Source: Gammaproteobacteria bacterium (GTDB taxonomy: Bacteria > Pseudomonadota > Gammaproteobacteria > Steroidobacterales > Steroidobacteraceae). From it: a stretch of DNA of 64,000 bases. Under the pieces are notes generated by a model, which saw nothing but the letters and a program-made list of their open reading frames with translations, was not told the origin of the DNA and did no database searches. A program made the position numbers and the translations under genes. This document shows, in pieces, positions 1-7,640 of the stretch. Within the stretch, counting starts at the first letter, position 1; each line of letters opens with the position of its first letter. Location of the stretch: positions 62,001-126,000 of the forward strand of contig JAJPKM010000048.1 in assembly GCA_021323735.1 (NCBI GenBank), in the 5' to 3' direction.

Positions 1-236
1 GCAAGAGCAGCCGCTCCGACTGCATCGTGTTGCGACTTCACACTCGCAGCAAGCTCGGAGGCTTGCGTGAGCATCGTGACAATCTTCTCCCGGTCGGATT
101 TCGCATCTGCAAAGATTTCCTGGAGCTTAGACAGCTCGGCGCGCGCGGCAGCAATGCGTTCCTCAACAGCCAAAAGCTCCGCCGATTTCTCGCCGATATC
201 GCCCGCTGACTGTGCATCGGTGTTCCCGTCTGTCAT
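1..236 (-). CDS. Hypothetical coiled-coil protein, N-terminal part
   Basis: Partial gene that runs off the left edge of the window. The visible 78 residues begin MTDGNTDAQS and are rich in Ala, Glu and Lys, with a heptad-like pattern (EERIAAARAELSKLQEIF) that suggests a coiled coil. The ATG at 236 is preceded by GGGAG at good spacing, which supports the start. It follows the gene at 471-902 on the same strand, so the two may share a transcript. I recognise no family, and the function is unknown. Confidence 0.55.
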   Translation of the reverse strand, partial: MTDGNTDAQSAGDIGEKSAELLAVEERIAAARAELSKLQEIFADAKSDREKIVTMLTQASELAASVKSQHDAVGAAAL

Positions 237-470
237 TGCTACTCCCTACCCAAAGGTGCCCGCTTCCTGGCACTCACAGTTTCTCAAAAATGCTATCGAT
301 TGCTACAGCGGTTATCCCTGAGTGATCGCGGCCACGCTTTCCGCGAAACCCGTGGGGTCACGGAACAGCGAGATGCTGAGCGGGCGTTCGTTGCACGCCT
401 TGCCTCCCCTCGCGCGTGATCCCCGCTCCTCCATGCCCTCGCGGTGCCAAAGCTGCCGGCTGCAGCAGCC

Positions 471-902
471 TTAACTTCCAGGGAACGTGATCGCCTTGTG
501 CATGAGTTCGGCGATGAGCAAGCACGCTCCATCGTCTTCCGTCACAACCAGACAGTCCCCGTTCGCCTTTTTCCTTCCCGTATCGCCCACTCCATTGAAC
601 TCGAAACTCCCGGCCGCCGCCGCAACCGTGCCGGGGCGAAGTGGATCGAGTCGGTAGGCTCTTACGATTCCGCGAATCCCGTTATCTGTCGAATCCGTCA
701 TCGAGAACACGAACCGCGCCGTAGTTCCTGCGATCGATATGTCGAAGGAAGTTCCCTCCACGGTTAAAGCGCCGACCAGGACCCCTGGGATATCGCCGCC
801 CTTTATGAGCGGCCCTCCTTCTGCATGGAACGTTCGGAAGAGACTCAGCAGCTTCGTGTATCGCTCGGCGAGATGTTTCAGTTGGTGATAAACGTCGGCC
901 AT
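471..902 (-). CDS. Hypothetical protein, 143 aa
   Basis: The ATG at 902 has a near-perfect ribosome binding site (AGGAGG) about 9 bases upstream, so this is very probably a real gene. The product starts MADVYHQLKHLAERYTKLL (a helical segment) and continues into a Gly/Thr/Asp-rich region likely to be mostly beta strand. There is no signal peptide, membrane segment or recognised catalytic motif. It lies upstream of the coiled-coil gene on the same strand in an accessory region. I cannot assign a family. Confidence 0.6.
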   Translation of the reverse strand: MADVYHQLKHLAERYTKLLSLFRTFHAEGGPLIKGGDIPGVLVGALTVEGTSFDISIAGTTARFVFSMTDSTDNGIRGIVRAYRLDPLRPGTVAAAAGSFEFNGVGDTGRKKANGDCLVVTEDDGACLLIAELMHKAITFPGS

Positions 903-1059
903 TTCCGTAGCCCTCCTTTCACGGCCATCCGCGCATGAGCGTCAACCATCGTGTCGATCCGTTCTCGGCGACCTTAGACATGATGCCGCGCGACTACTTC
1001 AAATCTGACGCGCTTTCGCCAAATTTAACTCCGATCTGGATGGATGTACAGTCAGGCTT

Positions 1060-1170
1060 ATGAGCAACCTCGAGATCGAGCGGCTATCCGACGAATTCAG
1101 CCAGTACGAGATCCTGATCACCTGTCCTTGCGGCCATTACTTCATCAGGATCGAAGCCCAGGGCTTCTGA
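1060..1170 (+). CDS. Small ORF with CPCGH zinc-knuckle-like motif, possible remnant
   Basis: An ATG-to-TGA frame of 36 codons whose product contains TCPCGHYFIRIEAQGF. The Cys-Pro-Cys-Gly-His stretch resembles the first half of a small zinc-ribbon protein, with no second Cys pair before the stop. No clear ribosome binding site precedes it. It may be the truncated head of a longer zinc-binding protein, or chance. The rest of the 903-1299 gap shows no convincing gene. Confidence 0.2.
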   Translation: MSNLEIERLSDEFSQYEILITCPCGHYFIRIEAQGF

Positions 1171-1299
1171 CTGACGCACTTCCCATGCCTTGAGCTCGAC
1201 AACCGGCCTGCCCGTGCGCCCCCGGAGAACGACCGGCACCCTACCCTGAGACCAGATCCGTTGGAACTAGGGACCTCCTCGACATCCTTCGCGAACTCT

Positions 1300-2238
1300 T
1301 CACGCCGTCGGCGTTCCCTGAATCCACCCTGTGCCTGGCTTCCAGCGCCACTCCCCTTCCGCATCTTCGATCAGCGGCAGCAAGAACCGCTCCAGGTCAG
1401 CGACCACCGTCGCCAGTTGCTCGGGCGCTGCCGCCATCCGCTCGCGGGTCAGGAAGGTTCGCCATTGGTCGCCCCAGGTGTCCACATAGGCTTCACTGAA
1501 TCCGGTCGGCTTCTCGTGCGGCAGCTCCGTCTGACGCCGTGCGAAAGTTTGTCGGACGGCGGCAGCCAGGGGCGCCCTTTCCAGCGCGAACGTTTCGGCG
1601 ATCAACCACAGGTCGTAGTAGTCCTTCAGCCGGCTGTTGGTGATGCCGCGGGTGGCAAGGGCATGGAACTTCTCGGCGACCACCGTCTCGATCGGATAGG
1701 CCCGCAGGTGCGGCGCCGGCGCGTCGAGCAGCGCCGGATAGTCGATCTCGATGGGACCAGGGGTGATCGCATCGCCAAAGCCCACATCAACCTGGATCGG
1801 GATGCGGGCGCCAGCGATCGTGGCCTGGGTGCGTACCCGCACACCGCCATACTCAAGATCCTCGCGGATCGGCGCGGCTTCGAGTCCATCGATATCGAAG
1901 GCCACGCCATCGTCGTTGACCGGCTGGGTCAGGATCGCGCGAAAGGTATCGCCAATCGCCTCGGGACTGTTATCGCCATAGCCGAGCAGGTCCAGGTCGC
2001 GCGTCGGCCGAAACGGCGCCTCCACCCAGGTTACGAACAACATCGCGCCCTTGAGGATGAATCGGTTGCGATGCTCCGACCGGCTCAACCGATACAACAA
2101 CCTTTCCAGTGCATAGCGCGTCAGCAGGATCTGGAAATCCGTGCGCTCATCGCGCGATCGCTGCAGCAGTCGGGCACGCACCGAGGCGCCGACGTTCTTG
2201 AGGGGTTCACGCGCCATCGGCCGCCGTCGCTTCGACAT
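1300..2238 (-). CDS. AbiEii-family nucleotidyltransferase toxin
   Basis: A 312-residue protein of usual length for the AbiEii/AbiGii toxin family (type IV toxin-antitoxin). The nucleotidyltransferase signature is visible: KGAMLFVTWVEAPFRPTRDLDLLGYG gives the Gly-containing strand and the paired Asp residues of the active site. The later family motif EKFHALATRGITNSRLKDYYD is also intact. AbiEii toxins are NTP transferases that modify tRNA or other targets and stop growth. The gene overlaps the end of the antitoxin gene (2207-2821) by about 32 bases, or 11 if the second ATG at 2217 is used, which is typical of translationally coupled AbiE operons. No damage is seen. Confidence 0.88.
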   Translation of the reverse strand: MSKRRRPMAREPLKNVGASVRARLLQRSRDERTDFQILLTRYALERLLYRLSRSEHRNRFILKGAMLFVTWVEAPFRPTRDLDLLGYGDNSPEAIGDTFRAILTQPVNDDGVAFDIDGLEAAPIREDLEYGGVRVRTQATIAGARIPIQVDVGFGDAITPGPIEIDYPALLDAPAPHLRAYPIETVVAEKFHALATRGITNSRLKDYYDLWLIAETFALERAPLAAAVRQTFARRQTELPHEKPTGFSEAYVDTWGDQWRTFLTRERMAAAPEQLATVVADLERFLLPLIEDAEGEWRWKPGTGWIQGTPTA

Positions 2239-2821
2239 AGGGTTTCATGGTCGACCAGATCCGGGCTTTCGTGGCGTAGCGCCACAGTTGATCGCTCGTC
2301 GCCTTGCGCTGGCGCAGGCCCTCGCGCAGCCCTTCCATCGCCACGTCGATGCCGACCTTGGCGCGATACCGGAAGCAATCGACGATGGTCCGCGCCGGAT
2401 CGGTGATCGCCACCTCCACGCCCTCGATGCGGTGACGTTTGATACCCTCGCTCAGTGCCGAGCCGGTGAAGCGCACGAAGCGGATCGGCGGATAGTTAAT
2501 CCGCGGGCGCCAGGCGGTGCGCTCGATCGCCATCCAGACGCTCGACGGCATCTGCAGGGTCAGGCCGTGGAACTGCAGCGCTGACACCAGGCAGATGATT
2601 CCTTTGGGCACGAGCGAAGCCGCTTCAGCCAGGGTGCGGCGGGCATCGACCGCCCCATCGGCGAGCTGGTAGAGCCCGCGTGCGGGACGCACGACTGTCC
2701 CATCCCGAACCAGACGCGCGAGCGTTTCCGGGGCGATACCGCGGGCGGCAAAGTCTTTCAGCCGCATCATGGAACGGGCGCCCAGCAGCTTGAGGGCTTG
2801 GGCGCGCTGGGTGCTGGTCAT
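2207..2821 (-). CDS. AbiEi-family antitoxin and autorepressor
   Basis: A 204-residue protein starting MTSTQRAQALKLL. An N-terminal winged helix (RLKDFAARGIAPETLARLVRDG, then a short wing ending ARGLYQLAD) is followed by the AbiEi C-terminal domain with ALQFHGLT and ITDPARTIVDCFRYR. AbiEi proteins neutralise AbiEii indirectly and repress their own promoter. I chose the ATG at 2821 over upstream starts because the frame further upstream crosses an inverted repeat that looks like the operator. It is the first gene of a two-gene operon with the toxin at 1300-2238. Confidence 0.86.
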   Translation of the reverse strand: MTSTQRAQALKLLGARSMMRLKDFAARGIAPETLARLVRDGTVVRPARGLYQLADGAVDARRTLAEAASLVPKGIICLVSALQFHGLTLQMPSSVWMAIERTAWRPRINYPPIRFVRFTGSALSEGIKRHRIEGVEVAITDPARTIVDCFRYRAKVGIDVAMEGLREGLRQRKATSDQLWRYATKARIWSTMKPYVEATAADGA

Positions 2822-2837
2822 GGCCAATGTGAGGTTT

Positions 2838-2866
2838 CCTCTGCTGGGTGGACAATATAGCAGAGG
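2838..2866. promoter_or_regulatory. Inverted-repeat operator of the AbiE operon
   Basis: CCTCTGCT (2838-2845) and AGCAGAGG (2859-2866) form a perfect 8-bp inverted repeat with a 13-base spacer. An overlapping direct repeat GAGGTTTC occurs at 2831-2838 and 2863-2870. A TATATT-like -10 element on the minus strand lies between the arms. AbiEi proteins are known to bind inverted repeats over their promoter; assigning this site to that role is inference. Confidence 0.6.
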
Positions 2867-2960
2867 TTTCATCACATACGATAGGACCCAGGCCACTTGC
2901 CCTCTACCCTTACCCCCGGGCGGCCTTGGTGCCGCCGCCCCGGAAAACCAGACCGCACTG

Positions 2961-3115
2961 TCAGTGTAGTTTTGGGAACCAGAGCGCCACGAGCTGAGAA
3001 ACGAATCCCAGCCCGACCGCGCCGTAAGCTAAAGGCACACCCCAATTCTGCAAGCGCCGGATTCTGATATTGCGACTACGCCAGACGTCATTTGGTATGC
3101 CGTTCGGCCCCCAAG
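2961..3115 (-). pseudogene. C-terminal part of small membrane protein gene split by IS21
   Basis: This segment encodes GPNGIPNDVWRS and a hydrophobic helix (AYGAVGLGFVSQLVALW), ending FPKLH then stop. It joins in frame to the N-terminal part at 5867-6050 once the IS element and one copy of its CCCAAG target duplication are removed. The rebuilt gene has 110 codons with two membrane helices. The full-length product cannot be made in the present arrangement. I do not recognise the family. Confidence 0.7.
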
Positions 3116-3220
3116 TGCAGGATTTCGAGTGATTGGACCCACCTGATTTCGCCGGAATGGGACCACCCGATTTCGGGGTAATGGACCCACCCGATTTCGT
3201 CCCAATGGGACCACCGGCCG
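3116..3220 (+). repeat. Left end of IS21: terminal repeat and internal binding repeats
   Basis: After the terminal TGCAGGATTTCG there are three near-copies of an 18-bp unit TGG(G)ACC(C)ACCYGATTTCG starting near 3134, 3158 and 3182, plus a partial copy at about 3206. IS21 elements typically carry several such transposase-binding repeats inside each end. Related repeats lie at the right end (about 5813-5866) in inverted orientation. Confidence 0.8.
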
Positions 3221-3463
3221 GAGCCGCTTTTCGACCCTGAGCGGGCGCGTTGTTGCGTCGCCGGGGTCCCAGGAGCGGACGGCGATGACAGCGCAGAATG
3301 GTCAGTTTTCCAGGGTAGCTTTGATCCGGGTGCTTCCGGATCGTGAGCTCCTGGGCCGTCTGCGAGGGTCTGCTTTCCGGCATCACCTCCCCCAAAGCGG
3401 ACCTTGGTCCCGCTCACACCGCAATCCAGTACCGTCGTGGCACATCACGAAGGGGAGAGCTGG

Positions 3464-5023
3464 ATGGCGCGAAGGAAGCTGACGGTGGATAGACACGAGG
3501 AAATCAAGCGCCGCCTGGCCGACGGACGAAGCCTGCGGGAGATCGCCACCGCCTTGGGTTGCTCACGGCGCCTGGTGCGTCAGATCCGCGACGGCGAGCG
3601 TCTGACGCACGAGACGGCGACGAGCCCGGATCCGCTGTGGATGGCGCAGCTCGAATGGCCAGTGATCATTCACGAGCTCGGCCTCGGCCATCCGATGAAA
3701 TTCATCTGGGAGGAGCGCGCGAAGGCGCTCATCACCTATCCGAATTTCTGGAAACAGTTTTATCGCAAGTTCCCGCAGTACCGCGAGGCGACCATCACCG
3801 CTCGAGAGTTCGAGCCCGGCGAACGGGTTGAAGTCGATTATGCCGGTGATCCTATCGAGTGGTACGAGATCAAGACCGGACAGATCCACAAGGCCTACGT
3901 GTTCGTCTCAGGGCTCGGCTTTAGTCAATTACTGTTTGCCTGGGCGGCGGAGGACATGAAAAGCCATAACTGGCTCGGTTGTCACCGGCGGATGTATGAG
4001 TGGTACGGCGGCGTGCCTCACGTGACTGTCCCGGATTGCTTGAAGACCGGCGTCGTCAAATGCCATCTGTACGATCCCGATCTGAACGAAGACTACGCGT
4101 ACTTGGCCGCACATTTTTCCACGGCTGTCGTTCCTGCTCGTGTTAGGCGCCCCCGCGATAAGGCAATCGCGGAAGGACTGGTGAAAATCCTTTCCCGCTA
4201 CTTCCGGTTCCGCTTTCGTCGTTCTCGATTTACGTCGGTCGCCGAGATCAATCGCGCACTGATGGTGTGCGTCGAGCGCATCAACGACCAAACCCACCGA
4301 CGCTTTGGCGTCTCGCGCCGCGAACGGTTCGAGAAGATCGAGAAAGCTGCCCTCAAGGCGTTGCCCCGTGTGGAATACGACGGCGGCGAGTGGAAGACAG
4401 CGAAGCTGCACCCCGACTGTTACGTCGCCGTGGACGGCGATTACTACAGCGCTCCGCATATCCACCGCCACAAAAAGCTGCGAATCAAGCTCACCGAACA
4501 CCATGTCGAGATCTTCCTCAATCTTGAGCGCTTAGCGATCCATCCGCGATGCCGGCAGAAAGTGGGTCAGCGAATCAGGATCCTCGAGCACTTCCCGGCG
4601 AACTCGATCGCGTTCTACGAGGCGACGCCGCAGAAACTGCTGTCGCAATCTCGCTTTATCCATCCGGATCTGAACGCCTTGTTCCTCGAACTGTTCAATG
4701 CCGACGTCTACGCTCATTTGCGTCGCGCCTTGGGGTTGGTCTCGGCATGCACCAAAGAAATCAGTCTCTCCGGCCACGCTCTAGCCAACGAACACATCAG
4801 CGCCGCGATCGCCACCATGCGCCGCTACAACCGGATCCGCACGCCGTACTTCCAGGACTTGCTCAAGCAGGCGCGACGACAATCCATGAACCCGCAGCCG
4901 GTCCGCGACATCGTGCGCCGGCCCGGCAATCCTTTCCTCCGGTACGTTGGCGGCGCCGCGCTGCAGGTCACTGACGAACCCTCCATCCCACCGACTGCAG
5001 CGCAGGAGAAGTTACCGTTATGA
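3464..5023 (+). CDS. istA: IS21-family transposase IstA
   Basis: A 519-residue transposase. The ATG at 3464 follows GGGGAGA and gives the usual N-terminal HTH (EEIKRRLADGRSLREIATAL, then GCSRRLVRQI). The integrase core carries a DDE triad seen as VDYAGD (Asp125), PDCLKTG (Asp191) and DKAIAEGL (Glu237). The C-terminal Mu-like beta barrel is recognisable from DGDYYSAPH. The protein catalyses strand transfer of the element together with IstB. Its 3' end overlaps istB by 4 bases (ATGA). Confidence 0.95.
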   Translation: MARRKLTVDRHEEIKRRLADGRSLREIATALGCSRRLVRQIRDGERLTHETATSPDPLWMAQLEWPVIIHELGLGHPMKFIWEERAKALITYPNFWKQFYRKFPQYREATITAREFEPGERVEVDYAGDPIEWYEIKTGQIHKAYVFVSGLGFSQLLFAWAAEDMKSHNWLGCHRRMYEWYGGVPHVTVPDCLKTGVVKCHLYDPDLNEDYAYLAAHFSTAVVPARVRRPRDKAIAEGLVKILSRYFRFRFRRSRFTSVAEINRALMVCVERINDQTHRRFGVSRRERFEKIEKAALKALPRVEYDGGEWKTAKLHPDCYVAVDGDYYSAPHIHRHKKLRIKLTEHHVEIFLNLERLAIHPRCRQKVGQRIRILEHFPANSIAFYEATPQKLLSQSRFIHPDLNALFLELFNADVYAHLRRALGLVSACTKEISLSGHALANEHISAAIATMRRYNRIRTPYFQDLLKQARRQSMNPQPVRDIVRRPGNPFLRYVGGAALQVTDEPSIPPTAAQEKLPL

Positions 5024-5778
5024 GTATTGCCATTGCCAAGAACCACATGGCTGAGATGAACATGCTCGGCATGCTCGCTGTCTTAGACAAAACTCTCGCT
5101 GACGCCACTCGCGATAGAATCAGCTACTCCGAGTTCGTCGATATCTTGTTGCAGGCAGAAGCCGATTACCGTCAAGAACGGAAAACTGTCAATCGCATCA
5201 AAGCCGCCAAGTTTACCGTGCGCCCGGCGTTCGAAGACTTTGACTTCACCGCGAAACGCTCGATCACGAAGGCGGAAATCAAAGAAATCTACACTCTGGG
5301 GTGGCTCAACGATGCGCGTCCGCTGCTGCTCATTGGCGAAACCGGTGTCGGCAAAACGTTCATTGCCCAGGCGGTCGGCCTGCACGCCTGCGCAACTGGA
5401 AAATCGGTCCTGTATATGAGCATCACCGCGCTCCAGGAGAACCTGGCGATCGCGCGCTCCAGCGGGACCTACCTTCGATATCGCGGCAAACTCGCCAAGT
5501 TCGATCTCATTATTTTTGACGAAATGGGAATGCGGAAATTTACCGCGACCGAAGCCCAGGATCTGTGCGAAATTATCGAAGAGCGATCGATCAACAAGTC
5601 CATCGCATTTACGTCTCAGCTCCCCGTGGGTCACTGGAATGAGGTCATTCCCGACGCCGTTATCTTCGACGCCATCCGGGACCGACTCGAGCACTCCGCC
5701 CTCACCATCAACATCACCGGCGAGACGTATCGAGGCGTCAAAGCCAGAAAACTTGCCTCAAAGAAAAAGGACGCGTAG
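5020..5778 (+). CDS. istB: IS21-family ATP-binding helper IstB
   Basis: A 252-residue DnaC-like AAA+ ATPase. Walker A is visible as GETGVGKTF, Walker B as LIIFDEMGM, and sensor-like residues in AFTSQLPVGHWNEV. The C-terminal IRDRLEHSALTINITGETYR is typical of IstB. IstB organises target DNA and stimulates IstA. The gene overlaps istA by ATGA, consistent with coupled translation. No frameshift is seen. Confidence 0.95.
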   Translation: MSIAIAKNHMAEMNMLGMLAVLDKTLADATRDRISYSEFVDILLQAEADYRQERKTVNRIKAAKFTVRPAFEDFDFTAKRSITKAEIKEIYTLGWLNDARPLLLIGETGVGKTFIAQAVGLHACATGKSVLYMSITALQENLAIARSSGTYLRYRGKLAKFDLIIFDEMGMRKFTATEAQDLCEIIEERSINKSIAFTSQLPVGHWNEVIPDAVIFDAIRDRLEHSALTINITGETYRGVKARKLASKKKDA

Positions 5779-5866
5779 AACTCTCAAACCGCGGCTCCGC
5801 CGGTAACCCATGCAAGGTGGGACCATTTATCCGAAACCGGGCGGGTCCATTACGAGAAATCGTGCA

Positions 5867-6050
5867 CCCAAGTTTGAGAGCCGTCAGGATTTATGGTGAT
5901 AAATGTCTTGGTAAGTACCGCAAGGCCGATCGCACCCGCTATCCCCAAGCATAATCCAATGGTGCTGAGCCAAAGAATTAACACGCACGTCCATATATTA
6001 ACCCTCGCACGCAAGTGCCCTGTAACTGAATATGTACTACATCGTATCAT
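5867..6050 (-). pseudogene. N-terminal part of small membrane protein gene split by IS21
   Basis: Starts at an ATG (6050) and encodes a hydrophobic helix (CVLILWLSTIGLCLGIAGAI) followed by TKTFITINPDGSQTW, where the IS21 right end interrupts it. Without the IS, the frame continues as GPNGIPNDVW at 3109 downwards. In the current sequence it reads six further residues into the IS (VHDFS, then stop). The intact product would be a two-helix membrane protein of 110 residues and unknown function. Confidence 0.65.
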
Positions 6051-6154
6051 TCCAGCTTACCGAGAGCGCCGGCACGCTCCTCTCGTACATTCAATTGAGC
6101 GACGCCGAACAACGCGACTAACACCGGAAAGACACGCTCCGTGATGGGAATCGA

Positions 6155-6439
6155 TTAGGCGGTCGGCAATATCGACGCTGCCGCTAAGCGCGCACGGCCA
6201 CGCTGCTTTACCTCTGCAGCTAGGTCCCGCACGGATTCTTGCGTGATCACGCGGCCTTCACCACGCGCGAGAGCGGCTTCCGCCACCTCGACGGACGCCA
6301 AAATCTCCGCACGGGCACGCTCGCATCGCTCCCACAGTGTGAGCGCTTCGCGCATGGCGTCCTCTTCGCCGTGCAACCGTCCGCTCGCAATAGCATCGCG
6401 GACAAATGCTTCCTGGTCGGGGGTCAAATGTACGATCAT
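6155..6439 (-). CDS. ParD-like antitoxin, copy 1 (orphan)
   Basis: A 94-residue protein starting MIVHLTPDQEAFVRDAIASG, the ribbon-helix-helix N terminus of ParD/CopG antitoxins, with an acidic helical tail that normally wraps a ParE toxin. No ParE-like gene follows; downstream is the IS-interrupted membrane protein gene. It is a close copy of the gene at 6753-7040, about 600 bp away. I chose ATG 6439 because the longer frame adds residues unlike the family. It may be a decoy or residual antitoxin. Confidence 0.75.
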   Translation of the reverse strand: MIVHLTPDQEAFVRDAIASGRLHGEEDAMREALTLWERCERARAEILASVEVAEAALARGEGRVITQESVRDLAAEVKQRGRARLAAASILPTA

Positions 6440-6618
6440 GTGGTTCAACCTACTCAAGCGCGCAGGGCGAGACAAGGTAGAATATTCGGGCGTTTTGCCA
6501 GAAAATGCGCAGCGCCGAATTTTCCGGGCGCGAAGGGGTACATGTGCAACCATGAGATTTACACATATGAGAAATTGTCGAGATAATTTGTTGTAAAAAC
6601 AGATACTTATTCCACCTG

Positions 6619-6682
6619 GCGCCGGACTCAAAATCCGGTCACCTAAGACGTGGTGTGGGTTCGATTCCCTCTTCGGGCACCA
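6619..6682 (+). pseudogene. 3' fragment of a tRNA-Leu(CAA) gene, possible att site
   Basis: The sequence contains an anticodon arm (CCGGA-CTCAAAA-TCCGG, anticodon CAA), a long class-II variable arm (CACC...GGTG), a T-loop TTCGATT, the acceptor half TTCGGGC and an encoded CCA end. The 5' acceptor and D-arm are absent upstream, so no mature tRNA can be made. One T-stem pair is mismatched. Such 3' tRNA ends are left when integrative elements insert into tRNA genes; that origin is inference. A small AT-rich hairpin (CCCTTA/TAAGGG) follows near 6702. Confidence 0.7.
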
Positions 6683-6752
6683 AACCCTGAGACACTAGAA
6701 TCCCTTATTTTTAAGGGGCTATAAAGTCTCTATATTCCCGACTATCTCGCGT

Positions 6753-7040
6753 TTACAACAACGGCTTGATGTCGCCGGCAGCAGCGAGCCGCGCATGGCC
6801 GCGCTGCTTTACCTCTGCGGCCAGATCCCGCATAGATTCTTGCGTGATCACGCGGCCCTCGCCAAGCGCGAGAGCGGCTTCCGCCACATCGACGGACGCC
6901 AAAATCTCCGCGCGGGCACGCTCGCGGCGCTCCCACAGAGCAAGGGCTTCGCGCATGGCGTCCTCTTCGCCGTGCAACCGTCCGCTTGCAATGGCATCGC
7001 GGACAAATGCTTTCTGGTCGGGGGTCAAATTTACGATCAT
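6753..7040 (-). CDS. ParD-like antitoxin, copy 2 (orphan)
   Basis: A 95-residue paralogue of the 6155-6439 product, almost identical over MIVNLTPDQKAFVRDAIASG and the following helix. The two genes and their flanks form a direct repeat of about 265 bp offset by roughly 601 bp. Its ATG overlaps the stop of a short DUF5615-like remnant (ATGA), as if a new upstream partner had been joined. No ParE toxin gene lies downstream; the next feature is the tRNA-Leu fragment. Confidence 0.75.
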   Translation of the reverse strand: MIVNLTPDQKAFVRDAIASGRLHGEEDAMREALALWERRERARAEILASVDVAEAALALGEGRVITQESMRDLAAEVKQRGHARLAAAGDIKPLL

Positions 7041-7114
7041 GAGGTTCGACCCTCCGCGCCCAGCAACTCGACCGTGAAGCGCGGGAGCCTTTGATCGAGC
7101 AAGAACCCGATCAC
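7037..7114 (-). pseudogene. N-terminal remnant of DUF5615 (PIN-like) protein
   Basis: A 25-codon frame starting GTG encodes MIGFLLDQRLPRFTVELLG, which resembles the opening of DUF5615 Mut7-C/PIN-like proteins (typical pattern FLLDxxLPxxxxxLLxxxG). It stops at once, overlapping the start of parD copy 2. Full-length family members exceed 100 residues, so this is a fragment. A short upstream frame ending LPLEAA overlaps its start and could be the tail of a partner gene. The assignment rests on a short match. Confidence 0.4.
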
Positions 7115-7190
7115 GCAGCTTCCAATGGCAGGATCTGATCGTCCAAATTGCGGGCGGCGGGTCAAAGGGAATTTCGTCCAGAATGTGGGA

Positions 7191-7640
7191 CTATGCCAGC
7201 CGGCTCAGGAGCCTCGGAAAGATCTCCGAACCGTGCTGCGAGTTCGTGTCCCTGTGTACTGTATTGAGCGGGCGCTGCTGTATGGGCAGTACGGTGCCTC
7301 GAAACACGAAGTTAACCTCGACTTTCACCTGCTGCCCGTTTCCCTTGACGAACAGTTTGACGTCGTCACCGCTTTTCGTGGTCGGTAGCGTGGCGCGAAA
7401 ACCCATCGTCGAGATTTCGGACTTTGCTGCCTTGAGATTCGCTGCGATTGTCCGCAGTGCGTCCTCACGGTTGAGCGTGTAATCGGTGAATACGAAGTCG
7501 ATATCCACGGATAGCCGCGGCATGTCGTGAAGAAATAGATTAAGTGCCGTGCCGCCTTTCAATGCAAAGTGCGGCGATCGAAAGACCGCTGGGGCGATCG
7601 CGAGCAGGAGGCGGACGGTGTCGACATAGTCCTGATTCAT
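7191..7640 (-). pseudogene. Truncated AbiEii-family toxin
   Basis: The first ~125 residues are a good AbiEii nucleotidyltransferase N terminus: MNQDYVDTVRLLL, the motif FALKGGTALNLFLHDMPRLS then VDIDFVF. Family members are about 290 residues; this one loses similarity after RGTVLPIQQRPL and ends at 149 residues. The C-terminal half with the Lys/Asp-containing helices is gone, so it is probably inactive. It overlaps the AbiEi-like gene by ATGA, the remains of a coupled operon. Confidence 0.7.

Larger units (their letters stand above)
3116..5866 (+). mobile_element. Complete IS21-family insertion sequence, 2751 bp
   Basis: The element begins TGCAGGATTTCG and ends with the inverted counterpart (TGCACGATTTCT read inward from 5866). 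Terminal similarity extends about 50 bp. It is flanked by a 6-bp direct duplication CCCAAG at 3110-3115 and 5867-5872. It carries istA and istB, overlapping by 4 bases. Ends, target duplication and both frames are intact, so it may still be active. Confidence 0.93.

Noticed and set aside
2822-2896. Longer N terminus for the first AbiEi antitoxin
   Set aside because: It would translate the inverted-repeat operator, and the added residues do not match the family.
3134-3215. Short CRISPR-like array from the repeated GATTTCG units
   Set aside because: The units are the transposase-binding repeats of the IS21 left end, with no unique spacers of constant length. No CRISPR array was seen anywhere in the window.
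6032-6121. Small plus-strand frame MYYIVSFQLTESAG, considered as a leftover ParE or leader peptide
   Set aside because: It has 29 codons, no ribosome binding site and no match to ParE; it is antisense to the start of the split membrane protein gene.
6598-6682. Complete tRNA-Leu gene
   Set aside because: No 5' acceptor strand or D-arm is found upstream of the anticodon arm, so only a fragment is called.
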